Positions 18,740-27,302 of a DNA stretch of 64,000 bases are shown here, in pieces (position 1 is the stretch's first letter; every line of letters begins with the position of its first letter). Origin of the DNA: Salinimonas lutimaris. Lineage in GTDB: Bacteria > Pseudomonadota > Gammaproteobacteria > Enterobacterales > Alteromonadaceae. The stretch spans positions 1,016,001 through 1,080,000 of the forward strand of contig NZ_CP036536.1 in assembly GCF_005222225.1 (NCBI RefSeq), written 5' to 3'. A program made the position numbers and the translations under genes. The notes under the pieces were generated by a model, which had not been told where the DNA came from, did not search any database, and worked only from the letters and a program-made list of their open reading frames with translations.

Positions 18740-20719
18740 TTACTCTGCCGTGGACTTAACCCGCCCTCCACTAATAATGGCTTTGGGAAGTGTGCGTACC
18801 ACCTCGCGCTTGTCATTCAGTGACAGGGCTCCGGTCAGGCCTGACAAAGAAGCCTGTGGTACCACGGCCATATTAGTGACATGAGGCAGCATGTGATAAG
18901 CATCTACACCAAATGCAAAAAAGCGCTGTTGCTGGGTACTGCGGTTGGGCCAGATTTGCGCTACCTCGTCACTTAGGGTGCTCCATTGATTGTCCGGCAG
19001 CATCCATGGCATATCAATAAATCGCACATTTTGCAGGTCTCGCCACTGATTTTTGCCACTGTCATATTCCATCGACCTGGAGGTGGCATAAACCGGAATG
19101 GTTTTGCCATCAAAGGGTGTCACACTGGCCTCAATCATGGGGTTGAGCAATTCGGTCTCCTGCGGAGAGGCAAATACCACAATAGCGTCAATGTCGTGTC
19201 TGCTGCGGGTAACGTTGTGTAGTTTTTCATTCACCATATACCGGATTTGGTCAATTCGGGTTTTGCTTTGCGCCACTCCCAGTGCACTGGTAATGCTGTC
19301 TTTAAGTGAGTTATTGTCAGTAAAACTGATATGAGTCAGGGTGTTATCGGCTGCGATACCGGTATCTTGCTGATGTTGCTGCCAGCGCAGTTGAAAGCTG
19401 TCTGACAGACGCTGATAAATGGAGGAACCGGCGGTAATAACAATAGGCGCGCGATAGCCTTTGGCAAAGATGTCGTCGGCCAGCTGATGCGCTTCATCTT
19501 CCGGTGCCAATGCAAACCAGGCTGCCGATGTGGTAGCTGAAAGGGTCGGTACACCTGGCTGTTCATCTATGGTGCTCGCCGCAACATTGAGTAGCGGTGA
19601 TATTACCTCATCGCTGTCTGATGAAACCGGCGTCTGGACAAATTGTTCCGGGCGGTTCAGCGCCAGCATTTGCGTGGTGGCAGGTAACAATGGCGCCAGC
19701 GCCTCTACATTTTCTTTAAGTAGCGGGCCAACCACCCAGTGAAAATCCTGCAATGCTTCAGCCAGTTGGCTGGCAGATTTGTTATTGGTATCAATAAACA
19801 CCAGCTGTTTGGCCGAGTTGCCTTGCGCGCCGGAAAGCTGCTGATAGTAGCCGGCCAGAATACCTTCTTTGATCGCTTTTCCGCTGGCGGCAAAGCGACC
19901 GCTTAGTGGTAACAACACCGCGGCTTTGGCAATCTGACCATGGCTGAGTAAATTTGCCTGCTGTACGCTGGTCGGTAGATTTTCTACTAATGGCGTGCCC
20001 CGGTATACCCGGGTAAACTGATTCAGTTCCTGCTGCAGTGACTGGGTTTGTAAACCGTATTGCTGCAAAATCTGCCGAAGGGCGATATAAGGTTCAAGCT
20101 CAGGATAGCTCCCCGTTGCTGCGGCCAGTTTATTGTCCGGCACTTTATTTACCCATTTCCACACTTGATTGACAGGATCTGCGCCGGGCTCCATCACCTG
20201 TGCCAGGGCGGAGGCGGCCTCAAGCCATTGTTGTTGCATAGGATAGAGTTGGGCCAGCACAGACAGCTGCAAACGCCGGGTTTCGCGATCTTCCGATAAT
20301 GGGTGTAAAGAGGCAATCAGCGCTGGAGGATCAATATCATCATGGTTAAGGTAACTTTGGGCGATCAAAGCATGGGCTCTGGCCTGCAAAGAGCCGGTCA
20401 GAGTGGCTGGAGCCAGTGACACCAGAATTTGTTGCGCTGATGAGATATCGCCCTGTTGCAAAAAGGCAGCTGCAGCATCAAGGAGCAGGGTATCACGCTG
20501 GCCCGGGTCAGCACCGTGCTGCCAGGCTGCCTGCGCTTCACTGAGCAGATCCTGAGGCGATGCCTCAATCTGGGTTACCGGCATTGACTGGGAAGCTGAC
20601 GTAACGGGGGCGTTGGTGGTGCGCTTTACCGCCGGCCCACTGCTACAGGCTGCCAGAGAAACAGCAACACCGATAACTGCAAATTTTGAAAGCCGGATAA
20701 ATTGAGCTGCCAGTTGCAC
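18740..20719 (-). CDS. lpoA: Penicillin-binding protein activator LpoA
   Basis: A 659-residue outer-membrane lipoprotein. The signal peptide ends SLAAC with Cys25 as lipid anchor. The N-terminal half is a TPR-like helical domain (residues ~45-240, many Ala/Gln/Leu helices); the C-terminal half has a periplasmic-binding-protein fold beginning about KAAVLLPLSGRFAASGKAI and including IDAIVVFASPQETELL. LpoA is known to reach through the peptidoglycan and stimulate the synthase PBP1A. It is divergent from rsmI and heads the leftward yraN-diaA-dolP cluster, as in E. coli. Confidence 0.93.
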   Translation of the reverse strand: MQLAAQFIRLSKFAVIGVAVSLAACSSGPAVKRTTNAPVTSASQSMPVTQIEASPQDLLSEAQAAWQHGADPGQRDTLLLDAAAAFLQQGDISSAQQILVSLAPATLTGSLQARAHALIAQSYLNHDDIDPPALIASLHPLSEDRETRRLQLSVLAQLYPMQQQWLEAASALAQVMEPGADPVNQVWKWVNKVPDNKLAAATGSYPELEPYIALRQILQQYGLQTQSLQQELNQFTRVYRGTPLVENLPTSVQQANLLSHGQIAKAAVLLPLSGRFAASGKAIKEGILAGYYQQLSGAQGNSAKQLVFIDTNNKSASQLAEALQDFHWVVGPLLKENVEALAPLLPATTQMLALNRPEQFVQTPVSSDSDEVISPLLNVAASTIDEQPGVPTLSATTSAAWFALAPEDEAHQLADDIFAKGYRAPIVITAGSSIYQRLSDSFQLRWQQHQQDTGIAADNTLTHISFTDNNSLKDSITSALGVAQSKTRIDQIRYMVNEKLHNVTRSRHDIDAIVVFASPQETELLNPMIEASVTPFDGKTIPVYATSRSMEYDSGKNQWRDLQNVRFIDMPWMLPDNQWSTLSDEVAQIWPNRSTQQQRFFAFGVDAYHMLPHVTNMAVVPQASLSGLTGALSLNDKREVVRTLPKAIISGGRVKSTAE

Positions 20720-20849
20720 GCGTGATTCCTTATTGATTTAGTCGCTGCCAAGTTTATCTGAACATACAGGAAAATCTACGTTTGCATCGATAAACTGGCC
20801 TTTAGTCGTGTTACACTTTTTGTTTTTATATACGATAGTGCAGGTGAGC

Positions 20850-21743
20850 ATGACAACGCACGACGGGCAACAAGATTTGCCACAGGGTACAGCGAATTCG
20901 ATAGTGCCGGGAACCCTTTATATTGTTCCGACGCCCATCGGAAATCTGGATGATATAACTACCCGGGCCCTTAAAGTGCTTGAAGGGGCGGACTGGATTG
21001 CTGCTGAAGATACCCGGCATACCAATAAACTGTTACAGCATTATCATATTAAAACCCGCACGATGTCATTGCACGATCACAATGAAGACAAGCGGGCAGC
21101 CATGTTGGTACACCGGTTACAGGATGGGGCGTCAGTGGCGCTGGTCAGTGATGCTGGCACGCCGCTCATCAGCGATCCGGGCTTTGTGCTGGTCAGAAAG
21201 TGCCGCGAAAATAATATTAATGTGGTGCCATTACCAGGTGCCTGTGCGGCAATTACAGCGCTAAGTGCTGCAGGGCTGCCTACTGACCGATTTGTGTTTG
21301 AAGGCTTTTTACCGGCTAAAAGTCAGGCCCGGACCAATCAGCTGAAGTTACTGGCTGAACGCAGCTGTACAACCGTGTTTTATGAAGCGCCACGGCGTAT
21401 AGTTGATACGGTGTCTGATATTCGCGAGATACTGGGAGCACAGCGCCAGCTGGTTATGGCCAAAGAGCTGACCAAAACCTTTGAACGGTTTATCAGTGGT
21501 ACGCCGGATGAAGTACTGGCCTGGCTGAACGAAAATAATGCCCATCAAAAAGGCGAATTTGTGTTGATGGTAGCGGGCATTCAGCCCACATCAACGGCGT
21601 TACCTGCCGATGCCCTGGCATTACTGCAGGAACTGGCTGAGGTATTGCCGCTGAAAAAGGCCGCGGCCATTGTGGCCTCGCACTGTAACCTGAAAAAAAA
21701 TGCGTTGTATCAGGCAGGGTTGTCATTTACTCAGGAGAAGTAG
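20850..21743 (+). CDS. rsmI: 16S rRNA (cytidine1402-2'-O)-methyltransferase RsmI
   Basis: A tetrapyrrole-methylase-fold enzyme of 297 residues from the ATG at 20850, chosen because AGGTGAGC precedes it; an upstream in-frame start at 20808 would add 14 hydrophobic residues without support. Motifs seen are GTLYIVPTPIGNLDDIT, AEDTRHTNKLLQHY, VSDAGTPLISDPGFVLV and LPGACAAITALSAAGLP. RsmI 2'-O-methylates C1402 in the decoding centre of 16S rRNA. It is divergent from lpoA; the 130-bp gap between the two start codons must hold both promoters. Confidence 0.95.
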   Translation: MTTHDGQQDLPQGTANSIVPGTLYIVPTPIGNLDDITTRALKVLEGADWIAAEDTRHTNKLLQHYHIKTRTMSLHDHNEDKRAAMLVHRLQDGASVALVSDAGTPLISDPGFVLVRKCRENNINVVPLPGACAAITALSAAGLPTDRFVFEGFLPAKSQARTNQLKLLAERSCTTVFYEAPRRIVDTVSDIREILGAQRQLVMAKELTKTFERFISGTPDEVLAWLNENNAHQKGEFVLMVAGIQPTSTALPADALALLQELAEVLPLKKAAAIVASHCNLKKNALYQAGLSFTQEK

Positions 21744-21808
21744 CCCGGCAGTAATCAATTTGGGTGTGATGGCCGTATGCACACTGAATTCATTAAATGG
21801 AGGTGAAG

Positions 21809-22072
21809 ATGGTCACCAAGACATTAAAGCTGGATATCAGTGATGGCAACTGGATGGTAAACGTGATTCATGAAAATAATGATGACGGTAAATACGAGTT
21901 GCTACACCCCAATAAGGAAGCGAGTGTTGAGGTCACCGAGCAGATGCAGGGATTTGACTACAACATTATTGCTTCGGCCGGCACGCCGTTTAAACTGATG
22001 CTGGATGACATTGTTCTGGCTGAAGGGCAAACCGGAGATGATGGCGTGGCCCGCGGAAAAGGGATTATTTAA
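21809..22072 (+). CDS. Small protein of unknown function
   Basis: An 87-residue protein from the ATG at 21809, which has a strong GGAGGT site 4 bp upstream; an in-frame ATG at 21797 would overlap that site. The protein is acidic, has no signal or membrane segment, and looks beta-rich: LKLDISDGNWMVNVIHENNDDGKYELL, then FDYNIIASAGTPFKLMLDD. It ends GDDGVARGKGII. I do not recognise the family. It is followed at once by a strong terminator shared with the convergent nspC. The good ribosome site and terminator support a real gene. Confidence 0.6.
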   Translation: MVTKTLKLDISDGNWMVNVIHENNDDGKYELLHPNKEASVEVTEQMQGFDYNIIASAGTPFKLMLDDIVLAEGQTGDDGVARGKGII

Positions 22073-22083
22073 CTGCTGTAAAC

Positions 22084-22124
22084 AAAAAAGCCACGGGTAG
22101 TATGCACTGCGCCGTGGCTTTTTT
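22084..22124. terminator. Bidirectional Rho-independent terminator
   Basis: A 13-bp stem (22084-22096 with 22112-22124, core GCCACGG/CCGTGGC) flanked by an A-run and a T-run, between the small protein gene and the convergent nspC. Confidence 0.9.
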
Positions 22125-22139
22125 ATGTCTGGTAGTTGC

Positions 22140-23270
22140 CTATGACAACCGACCTTTAAAGTCTTCGTAGCTAAACTGGCGCACCAGCTCAAACTCGCCA
22201 GAGGCTCTTAAGATGCCAATGGATGGATGCTCCACGCCATTAAAAAACGTGGTTTTGACCATGGTATAATGCATCATGTCCTCAAACTGAAGACGGTCTC
22301 CAGCTTGTAAGGGGCGGTCAAATGAGTAGGTATCAATGACATCGCCAGCCAGACAGGAATTGCCTCCCAGTTTAACATCATGGGCTTTTACCCCGGGCAT
22401 ATCGGCATTCACTACCGCAGGGCGGTAAGGCATTTCAAGTACATCAGGCATGTGGGCAGTGGCTGAGATATCCAGAATCGCAATATCTCCGTCATTGTGC
22501 ACCACATCAACCACTTCTGCGATGAGCGGTCCGGTTTGCCACGCCACAGCAGAGCCTGGCTCCAGAATCACATCTAAGTGCGGATACCGGGCCTTAAATG
22601 CTGACAGGGTGTTGATCAGGTGTTCCACATCATACCCCTCGCGGGTCATCAGATGTCCTCCGCCCAGGTTCAGCCATTTCAGCTGCCCAAGCCACTGACC
22701 AAATCTGGCTTCAATGGCTGCCAGGGTGCGTTCGGTGGCAAAGGAGTCGCATTCACACAAGTTGTGGCAGTGAAAACCCTCAATACCGGTCAGGTCGACC
22801 CCTTCAAGCTCACTGGCCCGGATCCCCAGACGTGAGCCGGGTGCGGCGGGATCATAAAGCGGAGTTTCAGCTTCCTGATGCTCAGGGTTAATTCTCAGTC
22901 CCACAGAGACGCCGTTTAAACTATCCTGATGTGCCTGCCACTGACTGAGGCTGTTGAATGACAAGTGCTGTACCAGCGTACTGAGCTCAGCAATGTCTGA
23001 AGCTTTGTAGGCCGGTGCATAGGCATGCACCTCTTTACCCATTTCACTGGCCAGTTTGGCTTCCCAGACAGAACTGGCGGTAGCACCGTGCAGATACTGC
23101 CCGATAATGTCGAAGCAAGACCACATTGAAAAGCCTTTCAGGGCCAGAATAATTCGTGCGCCTGACTCGTCCTGAACCCGCTTCATCAGCTCCAGATTAC
23201 GAATAAGCTTTGCTTCTTCAAGCACGTAGCACGGCGACGGTATATCGCTACGCTGGGTTAAGTCAGTCAA
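22140..23270 (-). CDS. nspC: Carboxynorspermidine decarboxylase NspC
   Basis: A PLP enzyme of the alanine-racemase-fold decarboxylase group, 376 residues. I place the start at a TTG at 23270 because an AGGAG site lies 7 nt before it; an ATG at 23312 would add 14 residues and overlap the upstream gene. The PLP lysine lies in IILALKGFSMWS, and landmarks include HNLCECDSFAT, LNLGGGHLMTREGYD and LGGNSCLAGDV with the catalytic Cys. It decarboxylates carboxynorspermidine (or carboxyspermidine) to the triamine. It follows the dehydrogenase gene by 14 bp, the two-gene pathway known in Vibrio. Confidence 0.92.
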   Translation of the reverse strand: MTDLTQRSDIPSPCYVLEEAKLIRNLELMKRVQDESGARIILALKGFSMWSCFDIIGQYLHGATASSVWEAKLASEMGKEVHAYAPAYKASDIAELSTLVQHLSFNSLSQWQAHQDSLNGVSVGLRINPEHQEAETPLYDPAAPGSRLGIRASELEGVDLTGIEGFHCHNLCECDSFATERTLAAIEARFGQWLGQLKWLNLGGGHLMTREGYDVEHLINTLSAFKARYPHLDVILEPGSAVAWQTGPLIAEVVDVVHNDGDIAILDISATAHMPDVLEMPYRPAVVNADMPGVKAHDVKLGGNSCLAGDVIDTYSFDRPLQAGDRLQFEDMMHYTMVKTTFFNGVEHPSIGILRASGEFELVRQFSYEDFKGRLS

Positions 23271-23284
23271 CGTTGGTCTCCTGA

Positions 23285-24487
23285 TTACTTTTTGAACGGG
23301 CTGGCGTCGCACTCAAGCACATGCCATGGCAGGCCGTGCTGGTTCAGCTGTTCCATAAACGGATCCGGGTCAAACTGTTCCATGTTCCACACACCAGGCT
23401 TTTTCCATGTGCCATTGAGCATCAGCATCGCACCAATCATGGCAGGTACACCTGTGGTGTAAGAAACGGCCTGTGCACCCACTTCTTCATTGGTTTTAGC
23501 ATGATCACAGTTGTTGTAAATGAAGATGGTTTTTTCCTGACCGTCTTTAATACCCGTGATATATGTACCGATACACGTCATGCCAGTATAACCTTCGGCC
23601 AGTGAGCCAGGGTTAGGCAGAACGGCTTTTAGGAACTCCAGAGGTACAATTTTCTGACCTTGATAATCGACAGGCTCGATGCTGGTCATGCCAATACCCT
23701 CAAGCACGCGCAGATGATTCAGATAGGCTTCACCGAAGGTCATCCAGAAACGGGCACGTTTAATGGTAGGGAAGTGCTTAACAATAGACTCAAGTTCTTC
23801 GTGATACATCAGGTAAGACGGGCGTACACCGATATTCTGATAATCCAGATCTTCGCGCACGCTTAGTGGATCCGTTTCTTTCCACTGGCCATCTTCAAAG
23901 AATTTACCGCGCTGGGTAATTTCACGAATATTGATTTCAGGGTTAAAGTTGGTGGCAAACGCCTGACCGTGGTCGCCGCCATTACAATCGACAATATCCA
24001 GATAATGAATTTCATCAAAGTAATGCTTTGCCGCATATGCTGTAAACACGTTGGTTACGCCCGGATCAAAACCTGAGCCCAGCAGCGCCATGATACCTGC
24101 ATCGCGGAACTTGTCCTGGTAAGCCCACTGCCAGCTGTATTCAAATTTCGCCTCATCCTTCGGCTCATAGTTTGCAGTATCCAGATAATCAGTGTTGGTT
24201 GTCAGACATGCATCCATGATCGGCAAATCCTGGTAGGGCAGTGCAAGGTTGATAACCAGATCCGGTTTTACCTCATTGATAAGCTTTTCAACTTCGCTGG
24301 CATTGTCGGCATCTACCGCAAACACAGCTTTAACGCGGTCAGCACCCACTTCTTGCTGCAACGCTTCACATTTAGAAACAGTGCGGCTGGCCAGGTAAAT
24401 CTCGTCAAAGAATTCTGGCAGACGAGCACATTTTTTAACGGTTACAGTAGAGACGCCACCGGCGCCAATAATTAAAACTCGAGACAT
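23285..24487 (-). CDS. Carboxynorspermidine dehydrogenase (saccharopine-dehydrogenase-like)
   Basis: A 400-residue NAD(P)-dependent oxidoreductase from the ATG at 24487; a TTG 15 bp upstream is a weaker option. The Rossmann motif VLIIGAGGVSTVTVKKCA is at the N-terminus and INLALPYQDLPIMDACL and LGSGFDPGVTNVFTAYA follow, as in the saccharopine-dehydrogenase family. Next to nspC this is the enzyme that condenses aspartate semialdehyde with a diamine to make carboxynorspermidine or carboxyspermidine. Which diamine is used cannot be read here. The 224 bp upstream hold the promoter and a terminator of the neighbouring gene. Confidence 0.9.
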   Translation of the reverse strand: MSRVLIIGAGGVSTVTVKKCARLPEFFDEIYLASRTVSKCEALQQEVGADRVKAVFAVDADNASEVEKLINEVKPDLVINLALPYQDLPIMDACLTTNTDYLDTANYEPKDEAKFEYSWQWAYQDKFRDAGIMALLGSGFDPGVTNVFTAYAAKHYFDEIHYLDIVDCNGGDHGQAFATNFNPEINIREITQRGKFFEDGQWKETDPLSVREDLDYQNIGVRPSYLMYHEELESIVKHFPTIKRARFWMTFGEAYLNHLRVLEGIGMTSIEPVDYQGQKIVPLEFLKAVLPNPGSLAEGYTGMTCIGTYITGIKDGQEKTIFIYNNCDHAKTNEEVGAQAVSYTTGVPAMIGAMLMLNGTWKKPGVWNMEQFDPDPFMEQLNQHGLPWHVLECDASPFKK

Positions 24488-24655
24488 AAGGTCGGTTCCC
24501 AAGGCGTTGAAATTTGCGCTGAATCCTAGCAGACATCATCAAATTGGCAAGCAAAGTTGCATCTGCCGGGCACGAATGTATTTAAACTACCTTATATGGA
24601 GCATATTCGCTCAACAAGGCTGATTATCGATTATACCGACAAGTTAATCGTCAGG

Positions 24656-24684
24656 TAAAAAATGACCAGCAGATGCTGGTCATT
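24656..24684 (-). terminator. Rho-independent terminator of the gene at 24712
   Basis: A perfect 10-bp stem, AATGACCAGC with its complement across a 4-nt loop, followed on the minus strand by a run of six T. Confidence 0.85.
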
Positions 24685-24711
24685 AATAATTAGGCTTTAT
24701 TACTACTGTGC

Positions 24712-25113
24712 TCAGGTATTGAGCGGAGGAGACACCACAATTTTTTTGTTGATACGAAAATAAGGGTACAACAACATAGTTTCTTCACCGTTAGGCGCAG
24801 TGGCAGCAATCGCGATAGCATCGAGCTTTTTCAAATGCTCGGTCTGCACAGTGGCGGCATATACTAATACGCTATAGCCGTTCGTATCGGTGGTCGTATC
24901 GATAATACGCCATTGTAGTTGCTCAATCAGATAACTTTCATTGCTGGCTGACAGCATATCGTCGGAAAACAGACAATCTACTTCACCCTCATTATAAACC
25001 GCAGCAAAAGGATAGATGGCATCGCAATGTGGCAGCATTAACTCACACAGCTGTAAAGCCCGATCTATCAGTGTTTGTAACGGGGTTGCCAGTTTTGTTG
25101 GGCCATTTATCAC
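24712..25113 (-). CDS. Conserved-looking protein of unknown function
   Basis: A 133-residue acidic protein from a GTG at 25113, preceded at 7 nt by a full GGAGGA site; the longer frame to 25155 has no such support. It begins VINGPTKLATPLQTLIDRAL and contains MLPHCDAIYPFAAVYNEGEVDCLF, then a strand-rich part (WRIIDTTTDTNGYSVLVYAATV, AIAIAATAPNGEETMLLYPYFR). The pattern suggests a small alpha/beta cytosolic protein; there is no signal peptide or membrane helix. I cannot name the family. It has its own terminator and is followed in the opposite sense only by the norspermidine operon's promoter region. Confidence 0.6.
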   Translation of the reverse strand: MINGPTKLATPLQTLIDRALQLCELMLPHCDAIYPFAAVYNEGEVDCLFSDDMLSASNESYLIEQLQWRIIDTTTDTNGYSVLVYAATVQTEHLKKLDAIAIAATAPNGEETMLLYPYFRINKKIVVSPPLNT

Positions 25114-25244
25114 AATTACTTCCTCCGGGTGCCTGGCAGGCATCAAACACCTCACACGGTTGCCGCCTGATCATTATCATGCGCCGCAACGATCAAAAAA
25201 ACGTCGCCTGCCTGTCATAAAAACGTGATAACCGCCTTGGTAGA

Positions 25245-26153
25245 TCATTTTCTGGCACCTTGCAAGCCGCCAGTGTGTAAAATTAACACATTACTGTTTG
25301 TAGAAAATACCTCCTGTTTAAGCATCTCCCTGATACCAAACAGTAACTTACCCGAGTAGACCGGCTCAATGGGCACCTGTAGCTCATCGGTAGTTTGCTG
25401 GCAAAACTGGTAAAGCTGCTCACAGACTTTGGCATAACCACCGCCGTGAAACGCATGCTTAATACGCCAGTTGGAGCGCGACTCTGGCATGAGTGAGCTC
25501 ACCAGGTCTTCTAAATAGCCTTCACCTTTTAATACAGCCACGCCTAGTGCTATCGCCGGTGGTTTAATAGAAGTGGCAATACCGGCTAGAGTTGCGCCAC
25601 TGGCCACCGGGCACACAATATAATCATAGGTTCGGCAGCATTCACTGATAATAGACTGGGTTCCTGTCAGGGCAGCAGATTCGCTGCCGCCTTCGGCGAT
25701 GACGTGATAGCCCGGCCACTGTGAGGAAAGCGAGTTGATATAGTCAGGGTCGGTACGCTGTTTATAGGTGATACGGTTAACATAATGCACGGTCGCACCC
25801 CACGAGTGCAGGTCTCTTAACATGGGTGTCTTGTTATTGTGGTAGTTTCCTCTGACCACAGCAACAAAGGGAAGGTTGAGTTGATGGCACAGATAGCCAA
25901 GAGCATGCAGATGGTTTGAGTACCCGCCACCAAAGCTGATAATACCCTTCGGCAAAGACGTCCACTGGCTGAATATGCCAGACAATTTGCGCCACTTGTT
26001 GCCTGAAATTACAGGGTGAATCAGATCATCTCGCTTTATCCACATTTTTACCCGCTCAGCACCTGGCCATGGGGGGCAGAAAGGTTGTTCAGGGCTCGGC
26101 AGCTGAATGCCAAGCTGGTCACTGATTTGTTGGCTAAGCGGTGAATACGGCAT
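25245..26153 (-). CDS. PLP-dependent ACC deaminase / D-cysteine desulfhydrase family enzyme
   Basis: A fold-type II PLP enzyme of 302 residues. The PLP lysine lies in ISGNKWRKLSGI, the substrate loop in SFGGGYSNHLHALGYL, and the phosphate-binding loop in CPVASGATLAGIA. Family members deaminate 1-aminocyclopropane-1-carboxylate or remove sulfide from D-cysteine; the sequence does not decide between these, and D-cysteine desulfhydrase activity is more usual in gammaproteobacteria. In the middle, NNKTPML is encoded by a perfect 17-bp copy of the window's dispersed repeat at 25821-25837. It is divergent from the chalcone-isomerase-like gene. Confidence 0.83.
   Translation of the reverse strand: MPYSPLSQQISDQLGIQLPSPEQPFCPPWPGAERVKMWIKRDDLIHPVISGNKWRKLSGIFSQWTSLPKGIISFGGGYSNHLHALGYLCHQLNLPFVAVVRGNYHNNKTPMLRDLHSWGATVHYVNRITYKQRTDPDYINSLSSQWPGYHVIAEGGSESAALTGTQSIISECCRTYDYIVCPVASGATLAGIATSIKPPAIALGVAVLKGEGYLEDLVSSLMPESRSNWRIKHAFHGGGYAKVCEQLYQFCQQTTDELQVPIEPVYSGKLLFGIREMLKQEVFSTNSNVLILHTGGLQGARK
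25821..25837 (+). repeat. Perfect dispersed-repeat core inside the PLP enzyme gene
   Basis: CATGGGTGTCTTGTTAT, identical to the majority core of the tandem array at 32.3 kb, lies antisense within the coding region and encodes NNKTPM(L) on the minus strand. The gene's frame is intact. Confidence 0.85.
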
Positions 26154-26240
26154 AACGGACTATTCTTAACTCTGTGTAATGGGTGATCAGAACGGGTCAG
26201 GGCAGGGTAATGAATGTTAAATACATCAGTCGATAAATTT

Positions 26241-26762
26241 ATGAAAAAACATATTGTTGCTGCAGCCTTTGTGGCGCTCTCCGGTTCGGTTTCTGCCGCG
26301 CCGGATGTTATTTCCGATGCAGTTCCCCAGGCGACAATCGTTGGTGAGGGTAAGTTTACCTATTATTTGTGGGATGTGTACAAGGCATCGCTTTATGCAC
26401 CAAATGGTAAATGGGAAGGAGCGCCTCCTTATGCACTCAAGCTTACCTATTTACGAGACCTGACGGGCCAGAAAATTGCCGAACGCAGCACTAAGGAAAT
26501 GCGCAAACAAGGTGGCCTGGATAACGCTCAGCTAGACGAGTGGGATCAGAAAATGAAGTCGATTTTCCCGGATGTTGAAGAGGACGATACATTGACTGGC
26601 GTTGCCACCGATGCGGGTCACACCAAATTTTTCTTCAACGGTGAGCCAATTGGCTCGGTCGAAGACGCTGAATTTACCGAGCGTTTTTTTGGGATCTGGC
26701 TCAGTGAAAAAACATCAGAGCCAGAATTCAGAGAAAAATTACTTAACGGAGCAAGTGAATGA
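26241..26762 (+). CDS. Secreted chalcone-isomerase-like protein
   Basis: A 173-residue protein from the ATG at 26241 (an earlier in-frame ATG at 26214 would put nine residues before the signal peptide). The signal peptide is MKKHIVAAAFVALSGSVSAA. The mature part, with VGEGKFTYYLWDVYKASLYAP, ALKLTYLRDLTGQKIAERS and FFNGEPIGSVEDAEF, is the chalcone isomerase-like family found widely in marine gammaproteobacteria. True chalcone isomerase activity is not expected; members of this fold can bind fatty acids. Its stop codon overlaps the start of the next gene (ATGA), so the two are translationally coupled. Confidence 0.82.
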   Translation: MKKHIVAAAFVALSGSVSAAPDVISDAVPQATIVGEGKFTYYLWDVYKASLYAPNGKWEGAPPYALKLTYLRDLTGQKIAERSTKEMRKQGGLDNAQLDEWDQKMKSIFPDVEEDDTLTGVATDAGHTKFFFNGEPIGSVEDAEFTERFFGIWLSEKTSEPEFREKLLNGASE

Positions 26763-27301
26763 AAACGCTTATTATGACGGGTATGCTGACCATGGGCGGG
26801 TTAGCATTATCAGGGTGCAGTACGGCGCCGCAGGGGGAAGATTATACCGCAGTGTCTCCAAAACTGGATATACAGCGCTTTTTTAACGGTGAGGTAAAGG
26901 CGTGGGGGATCGCTCAAAACCGCTCCGGCGAAGTAGTGCAACGTTTCAAAGTTGATATATCAGGTCGCATGGAAGGCAATACGCTGATTATGGACGAGCA
27001 ATTTGAGTATGGCGTTGGGGAAGGTCCCACACAGCGTACCTGGCGTATTACACCCAATGGCGGGGGGAACTTTACCGGCCGGGCTGGCGATATCGACGGA
27101 CCGGCTGATGGTAAGAGTTACGGTAATGCCTTTAACTTTACCTATGAAATGGATTTACCGGTTGACGATACCAGCTACCATGTGAGTTTTGATGACTGGT
27201 TTTTTGCCTTTGACGACACCACGCTGATGAACCGCTCATACATTAAAAAGTTTGGTGTCACCATGGCAGAAGTGACTATCTTTATGCAAAAGCAGCCGTA
27301 A
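26759..27301 (+). CDS. DUF3833 family lipoprotein
   Basis: A 180-residue lipoprotein: the signal peptide ends in ALSGC with Cys20 as the anchor. The mature protein reads LDIQRFFNGEVKAWGIAQNRSGEVVQRF, then WRITPNGGGNFTGRAGDIDG and MNRSYIKKFGVTMAEVTIFM, which is the DUF3833 pattern. Function unknown. It overlaps the chalcone-isomerase-like gene by 4 bp, a pairing common in related bacteria, and ends 1 bp before the convergent histidine kinase gene with no terminator between. Confidence 0.82.
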   Translation: MKTLIMTGMLTMGGLALSGCSTAPQGEDYTAVSPKLDIQRFFNGEVKAWGIAQNRSGEVVQRFKVDISGRMEGNTLIMDEQFEYGVGEGPTQRTWRITPNGGGNFTGRAGDIDGPADGKSYGNAFNFTYEMDLPVDDTSYHVSFDDWFFAFDDTTLMNRSYIKKFGVTMAEVTIFMQKQP

Positions 27302-27302
27302 C

